A stretch of DNA of 64,000 nucleotides from Oscillospiraceae bacterium (GTDB lineage: Bacteria > Bacillota > Clostridia > Oscillospirales > Oscillospiraceae). A program made the position numbers and the translations under genes. A model generated the notes under the pieces. It was not told where the DNA came from, did no database searches, and was given only the letters and a program-made list of their open reading frames with translations. The DNA lies in assembly GCA_021769865.1 (NCBI GenBank), contig JAETSB010000013.1, positions 1-64,000 of the forward strand. Direction: 5' to 3'. The stretch's first letter is position 1. Each line of letters opens with the position of its first letter. Of this stretch, positions 18,101-26,397 are shown piece by piece.

Positions 18101-18853
18101 AGCGCCCGGGCCGCTCAGAGGGCGGGTCTGGAGACGGAGATTTTCGTCATCAAAAACCAGTCCGCTAAAGACGTATCCGAATCCGCCGCCGCCTTCGCCC
18201 GGAAGTTGCGGGAAAGCCAAATTCTCTTCCTCCCCGGCGGCTTCTCCGGCGGCGACGAGCCCGACGGCTCCGGCAAATTCATCACGGCCTTTCTCCGGGG
18301 CCCGGAGACCTCCGAGGCGGTGATGGACCTGCTGAAACACCGGGACGGCCTGGCCCTGGGCGTTTGCAACGGCTTCCAGGCCCTCATCAAGCTGGGCCTG
18401 GTCCCCTTTGGTGAGATCGTGGACTGTGACGAATGCTGCCCCACTCTGAGCTTCAACGTGATCGGGCGGCACCAGTCCAGGATCGTAAACACCCGCGTCG
18501 TCTCCAACAAGTCCCCCTGGCTGGCCCGGGTGAAGCCCGGCGAGGTTTATACCGTCCCCATTTCCCACGGCGAGGGCCGCTTCCTCTGCCCGCCGGACCT
18601 CCTCCGAAAGCTGGCGGCAAGCGGCCAGATCGCCACCCAGTACGCGGACCTCTCCGGCGCGCCCTCTATGGACCCGGACTTCAACCCCAACGGCTCCGTT
18701 TGGGCCGTGGAGGGCATCACGTCCCCCGACGGGCGGGTCTTCGGCAAGATGGGCCACGCCGAGCGCGTCGGCCCCGGCCTGTACAAGAATGTCCCCGGGG
18801 ACTATGACCTCCACCTCTTCGAGGCCGCGAACGATTATTTTGCCGTTCTCTGA
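15164..18853 (+). CDS. purL: Phosphoribosylformylglycinamidine synthase, single-chain form
   Basis: 1229 residues, the long single-chain type that fuses the synthetase and glutaminase. The N-terminal part covers about 1-200, followed by tandem AIRS-like halves (HHPTEIEPFGGAATCIGGCIRDPLSGR around 325-350; VISLSKLVASGADYKTAYLTLQEYF). The C-terminal class I glutaminase covers about 965-1229 (VLIPVFPGTNCEYDSA, FLPGGFSGGDEP, LGVCNGFQALIKLG with nucleophile Cys1068, HGEGRF). It converts FGAR and glutamine to FGAM. It is the last gene of the main pur operon. No separate purS or purQ is needed. Confidence 0.96.
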   Translation: MVRRVYVEKQPALRLEAQGLLTELQTILGVSALTGLRLVNRYDMENIADEVFQKAKAIVFSEPQVDLLYEEDFPVPQGPHTVLAVEALPGQFDQRADSCAQCVQLMAGVDRPLVSYAKVYLLEGTLSPADLENIKGYVINPVESREAALEKPITLARTHAAPQKVETLAGFTAMDGAALSALLEKLGLAMDLDDLTFLQAYFRDTEHRDPTITEVRVVDTYWSDHCRHTTFSTHIDGAEISDPAVKAAYGRYQELRREVYGEKAADRPETLMDVATIAAKALKKRGLLLELDESEEINACSIHVPAVVDSEAQDWLLMFKNETHNHPTEIEPFGGAATCIGGCIRDPLSGRAYVHQAMRVTGCGDPRTPIEQTLPGKLPQRKLCQTAAAGYSSYGNQIGLATGHVAEVYHPGYVAKHLEVGAVVGAAPAENVRRERPAPGDVVILLGGRTGRDGIGGATGSSKSHDRKSLQTMASEVQKGNAPEERKIQRLFRDGKVTCLIKRCNDFGAGGVSVAIGELADGLTIDLDAVRKKYDGLDGTELAISESQERMAVVVAPEDAEKFIAAARAENLEAYQVAVVTADPRMVMRWQGETIVDLSREFLNSNGAVKHARVSVPEIPRRLPVGDSGSLREIASSLQSASRRGLVERFDSTIGAGSVTMPYGGRYQRTPAQSMAALLPVLPGQETEQASVMAWGFDPEVMSEDPYTGAMSSVVISLSKLVASGADYKTAYLTLQEYFEKLRQDPERWGKPLAALLGAMDAQMDFGAAAIGGKDSMSGSFLDLDVPPTLISFAIAPIQAGEVLTPEFKEAGHPVYAFGGGNAENLKAAWEEFHQLVQSGKVKAAWAVEHGTAEAVMNMSFGNRIGFTAQPDIPHRWYGLNRGTIVAELTEDLDLPCAKRIGITTAEPVITICDDSAPINELLSLNEAVLADVYPTRAASEGEAPFLDCPAFTHPAPKTCAAKPKVLIPVFPGTNCEYDSARAAQRAGLETEIFVIKNQSAKDVSESAAAFARKLRESQILFLPGGFSGGDEPDGSGKFITAFLRGPETSEAVMDLLKHRDGLALGVCNGFQALIKLGLVPFGEIVDCDECCPTLSFNVIGRHQSRIVNTRVVSNKSPWLARVKPGEVYTVPISHGEGRFLCPPDLLRKLAASGQIATQYADLSGAPSMDPDFNPNGSVWAVEGITSPDGRVFGKMGHAERVGPGLYKNVPGDYDLHLFEAANDYFAVL

Positions 18854-18861
18854 GCAGGGGC

Positions 18862-18890
18862 TTGACAAGCCTCCCCGCATCGTGTATACT
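18862..18890 (+). promoter_or_regulatory. guaB promoter
   Basis: TTGACA (18862-18867), 17 bases, TATACT (18885-18890), 9 bases after the purL stop. GuaB therefore has its own strong promoter, with read-through from pur also possible. Confidence 0.88.
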
Positions 18891-18921
18891 GCGTAAAATT
18901 TATTAAAACGAGGTGTCCGCC

Positions 18922-20433
18922 ATGGCCTACTTTTTCTCCGAGCCCTCCCACACCTTCAGCGAATATCTGCTGGTCCCCGGCTACTCCTCCGCCGAGTGCA
19001 TCCCCGCCAACGTGTCCCTGAAAACGCCGGTGGTGAAGTTCAAACGCGGCGAGGAGTGCCCCCTGACCATGAATGTGCCCATGGTCTCCGCCGTCATGCA
19101 GGCGGTCTCCGGCGAACAGATGGGCATCGGCCTTGCCAAGGAGGGCGGCATCGCCTTTATCTTCGTCTCCCAGCCTGTGGAGCAGCAGGCGGAGATGGTC
19201 CGCCGGGTGAAAAACTACAAGGCGGGCTTTGTCACCAGCGACTCCAACCTGCGGGTCGGGGACACCCTGGCGGACGTGCTGGCCCTGAAAGAACGCAGCG
19301 GCCACTCCACCATGGCCGTCACCGACGACGGCACCGGCACGGGGAAACTCTTAGGGCTGGTCACCAGCCGGGACTACCGGGTCAGCCGCCTGGATCCCGC
19401 CACCCCTGTCACGGACTTCATGACCCCCTTCGACAAGCTGATCTACGCCCCCGAGGGCACCAGCCTGAAAGAGGCCAACGATATCATCTGGGACCGGAAG
19501 CTCAACGCCCTGCCCATCGTCTCTCAGGACGGGCATCTGGTCAGCTTCGTCTTCCGCAAGGACTACGACTCCCACAAGGGCAACCCCCTGGAGCTGCTGG
19601 ACAGTCAGAAGCGCTATGTGGTGGGCGCGGGCATCAACACCCGGGACTATAAGGAACGGGTCCCCGCCCTGGTGGACGCCGGGGTGGACGTGCTGGTCAT
19701 TGACTCCTCCGAGGGCTACTCCGAGTGGCAGGCCCGGACCCTGAAGTGGATTCGGGACCGCTACGGCGACACGGTGAAAGTGGGCGCGGGCAATGTGGTG
19801 GACGGCGAGGGCTTCCGCTTCCTGGCGGACGCCGGGGCGGACTTCGTGAAGATCGGCATCGGCGGCGGCTCCATCTGCATCACCCGGGAGACCAAGGGCA
19901 TCGGCCGGGGCCAGGCCACGGCGGTCATCGACGTGGCGGCGGAGCGGGACAAGTATTTTGAGGAGACCGGGGTCTACGTCCCCATCTGCGCCGACGGCGG
20001 CATCGTCCAGGACTATCACATCACCCTGGCTCTGGCCATGGGCGCGGACTTCTGCATGCTGGGCCGGTATTTCTCCCGGTTCGACGAGTCCCCCACCAGC
20101 AAGATTCTCATTGGCGGCAGCTATATGAAGGAGTACTGGGGCGAGGGCAGCGCCCGGGCCCGGAACTGGCAGCGCTACGACTTGGGCGGCGCGGCGAAGC
20201 TCTCCTTCGAGGAGGGCGTGGACTCCTACGTTCCCTACGCCGGAGCCCTGGCGGACGGCATGGCCACGACCCTGGCGAAAATTCGCTCCACCATGTGCAA
20301 CTGCGGCGCCCTGACGATTCCGGAGCTCCGGGACAAGGCCAAGCTGACCCTGGTCAGCTCCGTTTCCATCGTGGAGGGCGGCGCCCACGACGTGCTGCTG
20401 AAGGACTCCGCCGGAGCAGTGGGAAGAAACTAA
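18922..20433 (+). CDS. guaB: IMP dehydrogenase
   Basis: 503 residues. It oxidises IMP to XMP, committing flux to GMP. The barrel begins with [21 protein letters not shown]. Two CBS domains are inserted at about 105-225 ([54 protein letters not shown]). The catalytic loop is [15 protein letters not shown] with Cys319, followed by the flap Arg-Tyr region around [11 protein letters not shown] 18922 is used; the GTG at 18913 is part of the GAGG ribosome site. Confidence 0.95.
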   Translation: MAYFFSEPSHTFSEYLLVPGYSSAECIPANVSLKTPVVKFKRGEECPLTMNVPMVSAVMQAVSGEQMGIGLAKEGGIAFIFVSQPVEQQAEMVRRVKNYKAGFVTSDSNLRVGDTLADVLALKERSGHSTMAVTDDGTGTGKLLGLVTSRDYRVSRLDPATPVTDFMTPFDKLIYAPEGTSLKEANDIIWDRKLNALPIVSQDGHLVSFVFRKDYDSHKGNPLELLDSQKRYVVGAGINTRDYKERVPALVDAGVDVLVIDSSEGYSEWQARTLKWIRDRYGDTVKVGAGNVVDGEGFRFLADAGADFVKIGIGGGSICITRETKGIGRGQATAVIDVAAERDKYFEETGVYVPICADGGIVQDYHITLALAMGADFCMLGRYFSRFDESPTSKILIGGSYMKEYWGEGSARARNWQRYDLGGAAKLSFEEGVDSYVPYAGALADGMATTLAKIRSTMCNCGALTIPELRDKAKLTLVSSVSIVEGGAHDVLLKDSAGAVGRN

Positions 20434-20445
20434 ACTCTATAGAAA

Positions 20446-20478
20446 AGAGCCTCCACGTTTTCGTGGAGGCTCTTTTTC
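20446..20478. terminator. Bidirectional terminator between guaB and cysS
   Basis: AGAGCCTCCACG-tttt-CGTGGAGGCTCT (20446-20473), perfect 12-bp stem, followed by TTTTT on plus and TTTTC on minus. It separates convergent genes. Confidence 0.92.
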
Positions 20479-20495
20479 GTATTACGCAGACGAAA

Positions 20496-21938
20496 TCAAA
20501 CTCTCTTCCAGGAGGCCCCGCCCTTCACGTCGGTGACCTCAATGCCCTGGGCCTTTAACTCATCCCGAATCCGGTCCGCCTCGGCGAAGTTCTTGGCCTT
20601 CTTGGCCTCGTAACGGGCCAACACCTTCGCGTCGACGTCCGGGTCCCCCTCGCCGGTGATGACATAGTCCCCGCCGCCGGACTGGACCGCCTGGGCCGCC
20701 TTTTCCCGGAGGGCCGCCGCCTTTTCCAAAAGGCTCAGGGACAGCACCTGGTCGAACTCCCCGATGATGGCCAGCTTCGTGGCGTCGTTGGTTTTCGCCT
20801 TCAGGGCATCGAACACCGCCGTCACGGCCATGGAGGTGTTCAGGTCGTTGCCCACCTGCTGGAGGAACTTTTCCCGGTACTCGCCCAGCACCGCCTCGTC
20901 CACGTCCCCCTCGGGTTTCAGCGCCGCGATGCGGCCAAGCAGCTTGTTGTAAGCCGCGGCGGCGTTGTCCAGATTCTCCCAGGTGAAGAGCAGGGTCTTG
21001 CGGTAGTGGCTCTGGAGGCAGAACCAGCGGTAGGCCAGGGGATCGTATCCCTTCTTCTCCAGCAGGGAGACCGTCAGGAATTCGCCCTTGGACTTGGACA
21101 TCTTCCCCGCCGGGTCGTTCAGGTGGTGTACGTGGAACCAGTGGGGACACCAGGGATGGCCCAGGTAGCTCTCCGACTGGGCGATCTCGTTGGTGTGGTG
21201 GGGGAAGGCGTTGTCCACGCCGCCGCAGTGGAGGTCCAGGTACTCCCCGTTGTACTTCAGGGAGATGCCGGAGCACTCGATGTGCCAGCCCGGATAGCCC
21301 ACGCCCCAGGGGGAGTCCCACTTGAGGGCCTGGTCCTCAAACTTGGATTTCGTGAACCAGAGGACGAAGTCGTTCTTGTTCCGCTTATTGGAGTCCTCCT
21401 CCACGCCCTCCCGGACGCCCACGGCCAGGTCGTCCTCGTCGTGGTCGTTGAAAATGTAATACCGGGCCAGCTTGGAGCTGTCGAAGTACACGTTTCCCCC
21501 GGCCAGGTAGGCGTAGCCGGTATCCACCAGCTTGGAGATGATCTTGATATACTCGTCGATACAGCCGGTGGCGGGCTGCACCACGTCGGGAGTTTTGATG
21601 TTCAGCTTCCGGCAGTCGTCGAAGAAGGCGTCGGTGTAGAACTTGGCGATGTCCATGACGGTCTTGTTCTCCCGCTTGGCGCCCTTGAGCATTTTGTCCT
21701 CGCCGGTGTCGGCGTCGCTGGAGAGGTGCCCCACGTCGGTGATGTTCATGACACGGTTCACGTCATATCCGGCAAAGCGGAGGTACTTCTCCAGCACGTC
21801 CTCCATGATATAGCTCCGGAGGTTGCCGATGTGGGCGAAGTGGTACACCGTGGGCCCGCAGGTGTACATCTCCACCCGGCCGGGGGTGTGGGTCTTGAAC
21901 TCCTCTTTTTTGTGGGTCGCGGAATTGTAAAGATACAT
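20496..21938 (-). CDS. cysS: Cysteinyl-tRNA synthetase
   Basis: 480 residues, class I. The zinc/HIGH region reads EMYTCGPTVYHFAHIGNLRSYI, where the HIGH motif is HIGN. WHIECSGISLKY and the KMSKSKGEF (KMSKS) loop follow. The C-terminal anticodon-binding part ends in VKGGASWKRV. ATG 21938 has GGAGG 8 bases upstream. It lies 58 bases after cysE on the same strand, so both are under the Cys T-box at 22680-22916. Confidence 0.95.
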   Translation of the reverse strand: MYLYNSATHKKEEFKTHTPGRVEMYTCGPTVYHFAHIGNLRSYIMEDVLEKYLRFAGYDVNRVMNITDVGHLSSDADTGEDKMLKGAKRENKTVMDIAKFYTDAFFDDCRKLNIKTPDVVQPATGCIDEYIKIISKLVDTGYAYLAGGNVYFDSSKLARYYIFNDHDEDDLAVGVREGVEEDSNKRNKNDFVLWFTKSKFEDQALKWDSPWGVGYPGWHIECSGISLKYNGEYLDLHCGGVDNAFPHHTNEIAQSESYLGHPWCPHWFHVHHLNDPAGKMSKSKGEFLTVSLLEKKGYDPLAYRWFCLQSHYRKTLLFTWENLDNAAAAYNKLLGRIAALKPEGDVDEAVLGEYREKFLQQVGNDLNTSMAVTAVFDALKAKTNDATKLAIIGEFDQVLSLSLLEKAAALREKAAQAVQSGGGDYVITGEGDPDVDAKVLARYEAKKAKNFAEADRIRDELKAQGIEVTDVKGGASWKRV

Positions 21939-21996
21939 GATCTCATCCTCCATTTTGCGGGGCCACCGCTCCGGCGGCCCTCTTTTTATAAATTAC

Positions 21997-22656
21997 TTAT
22001 GCGGGCCGCCGCTGATGCGGCTCTCCCATGGACCGCTCCAGCGCCTCCACCTGGCGGGCCAGCCGTTCCAGCTCCTCCCGCACAGGGTCCCGGACGCTGA
22101 TCTGGTCCACGTCGTCGGCGTAGTACACGGGGCAGCCGTTCACCCGGACGATCCGGGCGGGCACGCCCACGGCGGTGGAGCCCGGCGGGACCTCGCTGAG
22201 CACCACCGCCCCGGCGGCGATGCGGGCGTTGTCCCCCACTTTGAAGGGCCCCAGCACCCTGGCTCCGGAACCCACCATCACATTGTTTCCCAGGGTGGGG
22301 TGGCGCTTCCCCTGGTCCTTCCCGGTGCCTCCCAGGGTCACTCCCTGGTAGAGGAGGCAGTCGTCCCCGATCTTGGCGGTCTCGCCGATGACAATGCCCA
22401 TTCCATGGTCAATGACCAGCCGCCGGCCGATGGCGGCGCCGGGGTGGATCTCGATGCCGGTCTTCTTCCGGGCGTGCTGGGAGATCCAGCGGGCCAGGAA
22501 ATACCGGCGGTGAAGGTACAGCCAGTGGGCCACACGGTGCCACAGCAGCGCGTGGACGCCGGGGTACAAAAGGAAAATCTCCAGCTTGCTCCGGGCGGCG
22601 GGGTCCCGGCGCTGGTAGGCGGCCAGCAGGCCGCCGAGACGAGTCAGGTACATCAT
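21997..22656 (-). CDS. cysE: Serine O-acetyltransferase
   Basis: 219 residues, the short CysE form. It makes O-acetylserine for cysteine synthesis. The C-terminal left-handed beta helix of hexapeptide repeats is visible (IEIHPGAAIGRRLVIDHGMGIVIGETAKIGDD, VTLGGTG, KRHPTLGNNVMVGSGARVLGPFKVGDNARIAAGAVVL). The catalytic His sits in IDHGMG and KRHPTLG. ATG 22656 follows AAGGAG by 7 bases. The longer frame upstream reads through the T-box terminator and is rejected. Confidence 0.94.
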   Translation of the reverse strand: MMYLTRLGGLLAAYQRRDPAARSKLEIFLLYPGVHALLWHRVAHWLYLHRRYFLARWISQHARKKTGIEIHPGAAIGRRLVIDHGMGIVIGETAKIGDDCLLYQGVTLGGTGKDQGKRHPTLGNNVMVGSGARVLGPFKVGDNARIAAGAVVLSEVPPGSTAVGVPARIVRVNGCPVYYADDVDQISVRDPVREELERLARQVEALERSMGEPHQRRPA

Positions 22657-22679
22657 TGCTTCACTCCTTGCCGGGCCGG

Positions 22680-22916
22680 GAGGAAACAAGAACGCCTCCC
22701 GTACCGAAGTACGAGAGGCGACGAATCGCGGTTCCACTCTCATTTATCACTCAAGGGGCCCTTGACGGGGGCCGGGCGGAGGGATCTCTCCCCTCCCGCT
22801 CACGGACGCACTTCGCGGCCCCCTCCGCAGGCGCGCTTGCAGCCGGTGACGCGCCCTCTCTGTTCTTTGGGTAGACCGTTACTCTTTCCGATCATCACGG
22901 TATTCACTTGACTCTC
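22680..22916 (-). ncRNA. Cysteine T-box riboswitch
   Basis: Minus-strand leader before cysE-cysS. The T-box sequence AGAGTGGAACCGCG (22727-22740) is present, followed by the terminator stem at 22693-22720. The 5' Stem I start (GATGATCGGAAAGAGTAACGG) is near 22876-22896. On the 3' side of Stem I the context GCGAAG-TGC-GTCC places TGC at 22808-22810 as specifier, a Cys codon that agrees with the genes. Uncharged tRNA-Cys should favour the antiterminator and raise cysE-cysS expression. Confidence 0.9.
22693..22720 (-). terminator. T-box regulated terminator
   Basis: CGCCTCTCGTAC-ttcg-GTACGGGAGGCG hairpin followed by TTCTTGTTT on the minus strand, immediately before the cysE ribosome site. Confidence 0.85.
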
Positions 22917-22921
22917 TCAGT

Positions 22922-22950
22922 ATATTAGCAGGAGTTGTCCGCCGTGTCAA
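22922..22950 (-). promoter_or_regulatory. Promoter of the T-box / cysE-cysS operon
   Basis: Minus strand TTGACA (22945-22950), 17 bases, TAATAT (22922-22927). It begins 14 bases after the stop of the upstream gene. Confidence 0.88.
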
Positions 22951-22963
22951 GTTTTTTCATTGC

Positions 22964-23182
22964 TCAGTCTTCCGCCTTGAGCTGATAGCCCAGCTCCTGG
23001 ACCCTCTGGCGGATCTGCTCCTGGCGGACGCCGGTGGAATCGTAGTCCACCGCCACGCAGCCCCGGTCGCTGAGGCTGACGGAGGTGACGCCAGGCAGCA
23101 TGTCCAGCCCCTGCTTCAAGAGCTTCTCGTCGTGCTTGTCCCCGGCGTTTTCCAGGGAGAAATAGGTGCTCAAATGGGCCAT
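22964..23182 (-). CDS. Small HMA-like (ferredoxin-fold) protein without metal-binding Cys pair
   Basis: 72 residues. The beta-alpha-beta-beta-alpha-beta layout (LKQGLDMLPGVTSVSLSDRGCVAVDYDSTGVRQEQIRQRVQELGY) resembles heavy-metal-associated domains, with the typical spacing PGV...V...D....I...I...GY. The CxxC metal site expected in the first loop is missing, so copper chaperone activity is unlikely. GGAGA lies 8 bases before ATG 23182. It sits 57 bases after the divIVA-like gene, probably cotranscribed. Confidence 0.6.
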   Translation of the reverse strand: MAHLSTYFSLENAGDKHDEKLLKQGLDMLPGVTSVSLSDRGCVAVDYDSTGVRQEQIRQRVQELGYQLKAED

Positions 23183-23239
23183 GGGAATCTCTCCTTCCAA
23201 ACGTTTGGAGTAGCTTTCCCAAGCCGCTTATTTTCATTC

Positions 23240-23875
23240 TCAGCCCTTTTCCTCCGGCTTGTTCTCGGGCTTCCGCTCCAGCCGGGCGGCCAGCTCATTC
23301 AGCTCCGCCCCCGTCTGGTCCAGCGCCCGGGGCAGCTGGCTGAGGGTCACCTCAATTTTCCGCAGCTCGCTGTTCACATGCCCGGCGACGGATTCAAAAT
23401 CGCTCATCAGCCGCTGATAGCGGCTGCGGAAGTCCTCCAGCGTCCGGCGGGTCTGGGCGGCGGCCTCCTCCTCCAGATCGTCGGCCCGGTTCCGGGCCTC
23501 GCACTCGATGGCCCCCAGGCGCTCCCGAAAGCGGGCGTAGCTCTCCGCGTCGGGCTTGAGGGCATCCCGCTCGGCGGTCAGCCGGGCCACGTCCTGTTCC
23601 AGAGCCCGCAGGGGCTCCAGGTCCGCCCGGGCGGCGCTCTCCGTCTCCAGCCGCTCCCGGAGGCGGTCCCGCTCCTCGGTCAGCGCCTCCACCCGGTCCT
23701 GGAGGCGCTCCAGTTCCTCCGCCCGCTCCTCCGCCTGCTTGCGGAGGGTCTCGTTTTCCGCCTCCAGCTCCCGCTGCACGGCGGCGGCCTTTTCTGAGGA
23801 CTGCTCCAGATACCGCACCACGTCCTGCTTGTCGAACCCGCCGAAGGCCACGCTTTTAAAGGAATAATTGTCCAT
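23240..23875 (-). CDS. DivIVA-domain coiled-coil protein
   Basis: 211 residues. The N-terminus MDNYSFKSVAFGGFDKQDVVRYL is the DivIVA lipid-binding motif (a phe-glycine-glycine-phe loop that inserts in curved membrane). It is followed by a long Glu/Arg-rich coiled coil (about 25-150) and a second helical part. Such proteins mark the pole or division site and recruit partners. The ribosome site AGAGGA lies unusually far (13 bases) from ATG 23875, so translation may be weak. Confidence 0.82.
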   Translation of the reverse strand: MDNYSFKSVAFGGFDKQDVVRYLEQSSEKAAAVQRELEAENETLRKQAEERAEELERLQDRVEALTEERDRLRERLETESAARADLEPLRALEQDVARLTAERDALKPDAESYARFRERLGAIECEARNRADDLEEEAAAQTRRTLEDFRSRYQRLMSDFESVAGHVNSELRKIEVTLSQLPRALDQTGAELNELAARLERKPENKPEEKG

Positions 23876-23963
23876 AGGGCCACCGCTTCCTCTCAAAATT
23901 TCTCTCTGATTCTACCACAGACGACCGCAACTTACAAGGGCCAATCTTATCCGTCCCGGAGAC

Positions 23964-24000
23964 AAAAGGCCCGGCGCTTCCCCATTTGGAAGCGCCGGGC
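23964..24000 (-). terminator. Terminator of the GH112 operon
   Basis: Minus strand GCCCGGCGCTTCC-aaatgg-GGAAGCGCCGGGC followed by CTTTTG, 6 bases after the stop codon. Confidence 0.88.
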
Positions 24001-24006
24001 AAAGGG

Positions 24007-26175
24007 TCAAATCTCGTACCAGCGGATCTCGCCCGCGGCCAGCTCCAGCGGGAAGCCGGACCCGTCTCCACGGAAAACCGTGGTGCTCTGGGGCTGGTCG
24101 GTGTTGTTCACCACGCAGAAGCGCCCGCTCTCCACATAGGCGTGGACCTCCGCGCGGCAGTTGGAGGAAAACCATTTCTCCAAGCGGTCCTCCCCGTGGG
24201 AGGCCCAGAGAATCGCCCGGTGAAGCAGCCGGTTGTTCTCAAAGGAGTAGGGCAGTCCGGAGACATACACCCCCCGGCCGGAGCCGAAGGCGTTCACCGC
24301 CAGCTGGACCTCCTTGTCCCGCTGGACCAGCACCTCCGCCCCCTCCAGGGCGTAGATGCTCTTCTGTCCCTCGCCGAAGTCCACGGGGCCCTCCGCGTCC
24401 GCCAGGAGGAAGTGATCCGGGTGTTCCTCCCAGTTGTACTTGTCGTAGCCCAGTGTAAAGCCTGTCTCCTTTTCAACCCCCAGCACCGGGGCCATCTGGA
24501 AATAGCGCCCCTGGTACTGGTGACCGGAGGGTTCGCCCACGCCGATGAAGCCGCCGCCGTTCCAGACGAATCGCTTCACCGCGGCGGAGATCTCCGGATC
24601 CTCCCAGACAGCCCCGCCGGTGTGGGCGGTGTCCCCGCCGCCGACGTTCAGCAGCACGTCCACGCCGTCCAGAACATGGGGGTCCGCCTTCAGCTCGTCG
24701 AAGCTCAAAAAGCGCACGTCGAAGGGCGCGCCGGACAGGGCCTCGATGACCCCGGCATAGGAGTAGTTCTGCTTTTGATACAGGGCGTGGTGGACCATGT
24801 GGCAGCCCCAGGACCGGGCCCGGCCCCAGCAGTTCAGCACCGCCACCGTCTTGGCGCAGTAGGGCTTGGCCCCGTTGATGTGCCCGTAGAGCTCCCGGAA
24901 CTCTTCGCACACGGATTCCACATAGTCGATGAACTCCGGGAACTCGCAGGCCAGCTTCAGGTAGCCCCCGTAGCCGATGCGGTCGATGGGCTTGCGCAAT
25001 ATGGCCCGCCGGGCGGTGACCCAGTTCTCCCGGGCCTCCCCCACCGGGTCCCCACCCTCGTGGAAGGTGTCCGGGAAGAAGTAGGGCAGGAACCGCCCCT
25101 CCGTGTACTTTACACCGGGGATGTCGGAAATCAGGCGCAGGGTGGACCCGTTGCCCACACTCCCCACCACGGCGTCCAGGCCGATGGACTGGAACTCCTC
25201 CAGATAGGGCTCCGTGCCGATCCAGTGGTCCCCCAGGAACATCATGGCCTCCTTGCCCAGCTGGTGGGTGAGGTCCACCAGCTCTTTTGCCAGGGCGGCC
25301 ACCTCCCGGCGCTGGAAGGCGCAGAAGTCCTGGTATTCTTTTGTGGGTACCCGATACTGATTGTTATAATACCCCTGATCGATTACAAATTCCGGTCGAA
25401 ATTGGTAGCCCGCCTCCCGCTCGAACTGCTCTAAAATATAGGGAGACACGGAAGCGGAGTAACCGTACCAGTCCACGTACTTCTCCCGTTTCAGCTCGTC
25501 AAAGATCAAAGTGAACTGGTGGAAGAAAGTGGTGTAGCGGATCACGTCCACATAGGGGTGCTCCTGAATGAACCTCCGCAGCCGTTCCATGGTGTACTTC
25601 CGGGTCTTGGGCTGGCGGACGTCGAAGGTGATCTGGTGCTCAAAGTCCTTCCAGCCGTTGGTGACGGCGTTGTACATGTGCACCGGGTCCCAGATGAGAT
25701 ACGCCAGGAAGCTGACGGTGTAATCGTGGAACGCCTCCGGCGCGGGGATCACCACGGCGCCGCGTTCCCCGTCGTAGTCCCAGGCCGATCGGGCCAGCGG
25801 CTCCCCCGTGGTGCGGTCCATGACCTCCCACCAGCGCTTGATGTCGTCCCGGTCGTTGACTTTCAGCAGCTCCTCGCTGACGCCCTTCAACAGCGGAATG
25901 GCCAGCGGCCCGCCGGAGGCGGTGTGGAAGCCGGTCATAATATAGCACTGCTGCACCTCGTCGGGGTTGGCCTTGGCCCAGGCGTTGTCCTTCCGGGTGG
26001 TGTAATAGGTGGCGTACACCTTGGCGCCCACGGACTTCAATTCCTCCGGGTAATCCGTGCCGTCACAGTCCCGGATGGCGTCGGCCCCCCAGCGCTCCAG
26101 CAGGGCCAGGGTCTCGGGCACCACGTCCACGTCGGTGGGGATGGTTACCCGTCCTCTCTTGTATAAATCGCTCAT
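24007..26175 (-). CDS. 1,3-beta-galactosyl-N-acetylhexosamine phosphorylase (GH112)
   Basis: 722 residues, the usual GH112 length. It splits galacto-N-biose or lacto-N-biose with phosphate to galactose-1-phosphate and GalNAc/GlcNAc inside the cell. Family landmarks by eye: GRVTIPTDVDVVPETLALLERWGADAIRDCDGT at the start (barrel strand 1), SFLAYLIWDPVHMYNAVTNGW, MMFLGDHWIGTEPYLEEF with a candidate general acid Asp, and the C-terminal part LLNVGGGDTAHTGG, GGGFIGVGEPSGHQY. No signal peptide is present. It is last in an operon with an ABC sugar importer, so the disaccharide arrives intact. ATG 26175 has GGGAG upstream. Confidence 0.92.
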   Translation of the reverse strand: MSDLYKRGRVTIPTDVDVVPETLALLERWGADAIRDCDGTDYPEELKSVGAKVYATYYTTRKDNAWAKANPDEVQQCYIMTGFHTASGGPLAIPLLKGVSEELLKVNDRDDIKRWWEVMDRTTGEPLARSAWDYDGERGAVVIPAPEAFHDYTVSFLAYLIWDPVHMYNAVTNGWKDFEHQITFDVRQPKTRKYTMERLRRFIQEHPYVDVIRYTTFFHQFTLIFDELKREKYVDWYGYSASVSPYILEQFEREAGYQFRPEFVIDQGYYNNQYRVPTKEYQDFCAFQRREVAALAKELVDLTHQLGKEAMMFLGDHWIGTEPYLEEFQSIGLDAVVGSVGNGSTLRLISDIPGVKYTEGRFLPYFFPDTFHEGGDPVGEARENWVTARRAILRKPIDRIGYGGYLKLACEFPEFIDYVESVCEEFRELYGHINGAKPYCAKTVAVLNCWGRARSWGCHMVHHALYQKQNYSYAGVIEALSGAPFDVRFLSFDELKADPHVLDGVDVLLNVGGGDTAHTGGAVWEDPEISAAVKRFVWNGGGFIGVGEPSGHQYQGRYFQMAPVLGVEKETGFTLGYDKYNWEEHPDHFLLADAEGPVDFGEGQKSIYALEGAEVLVQRDKEVQLAVNAFGSGRGVYVSGLPYSFENNRLLHRAILWASHGEDRLEKWFSSNCRAEVHAYVESGRFCVVNNTDQPQSTTVFRGDGSGFPLELAAGEIRWYEI

Positions 26176-26186
26176 GCGGTTCTCCC

Positions 26187-26393
26187 TCACAGCCCGGGGC
26201 CCTTGTCGCCCTCAAAGGGTTTGTTGTAAATCATCAGCGCCGCCAGCAGCAGGATGACGCCCAGGATCATCAGCCCCAGCCCCTTCATCTGCCCGGTCAG
26301 GGTCCAGCCGAAGATCACCAGAGCCAGCCCCACAAGGAAAAACCCCGCGATGAACAGCACCCGCAGGCCGGTGTGCTCTTTCCAAAATTTCAT
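26187..26393 (-). CDS. Small two-helix membrane protein
   Basis: 68 residues with two hydrophobic helices (about 10-30 LRVLFIAGFFLVGLALVIFGW and 35-55 LGLMILGVILLLAALMIY). It lies between permease and phosphorylase genes with gaps of 4 and 11 bases, so it belongs to the operon. No family was recognised; similar small proteins sit in such sugar clusters, function unknown. Confidence 0.75.
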   Translation of the reverse strand: MKFWKEHTGLRVLFIAGFFLVGLALVIFGWTLTGQMKGLGLMILGVILLLAALMIYNKPFEGDKGPGL

Positions 26394-26397
26394 AATC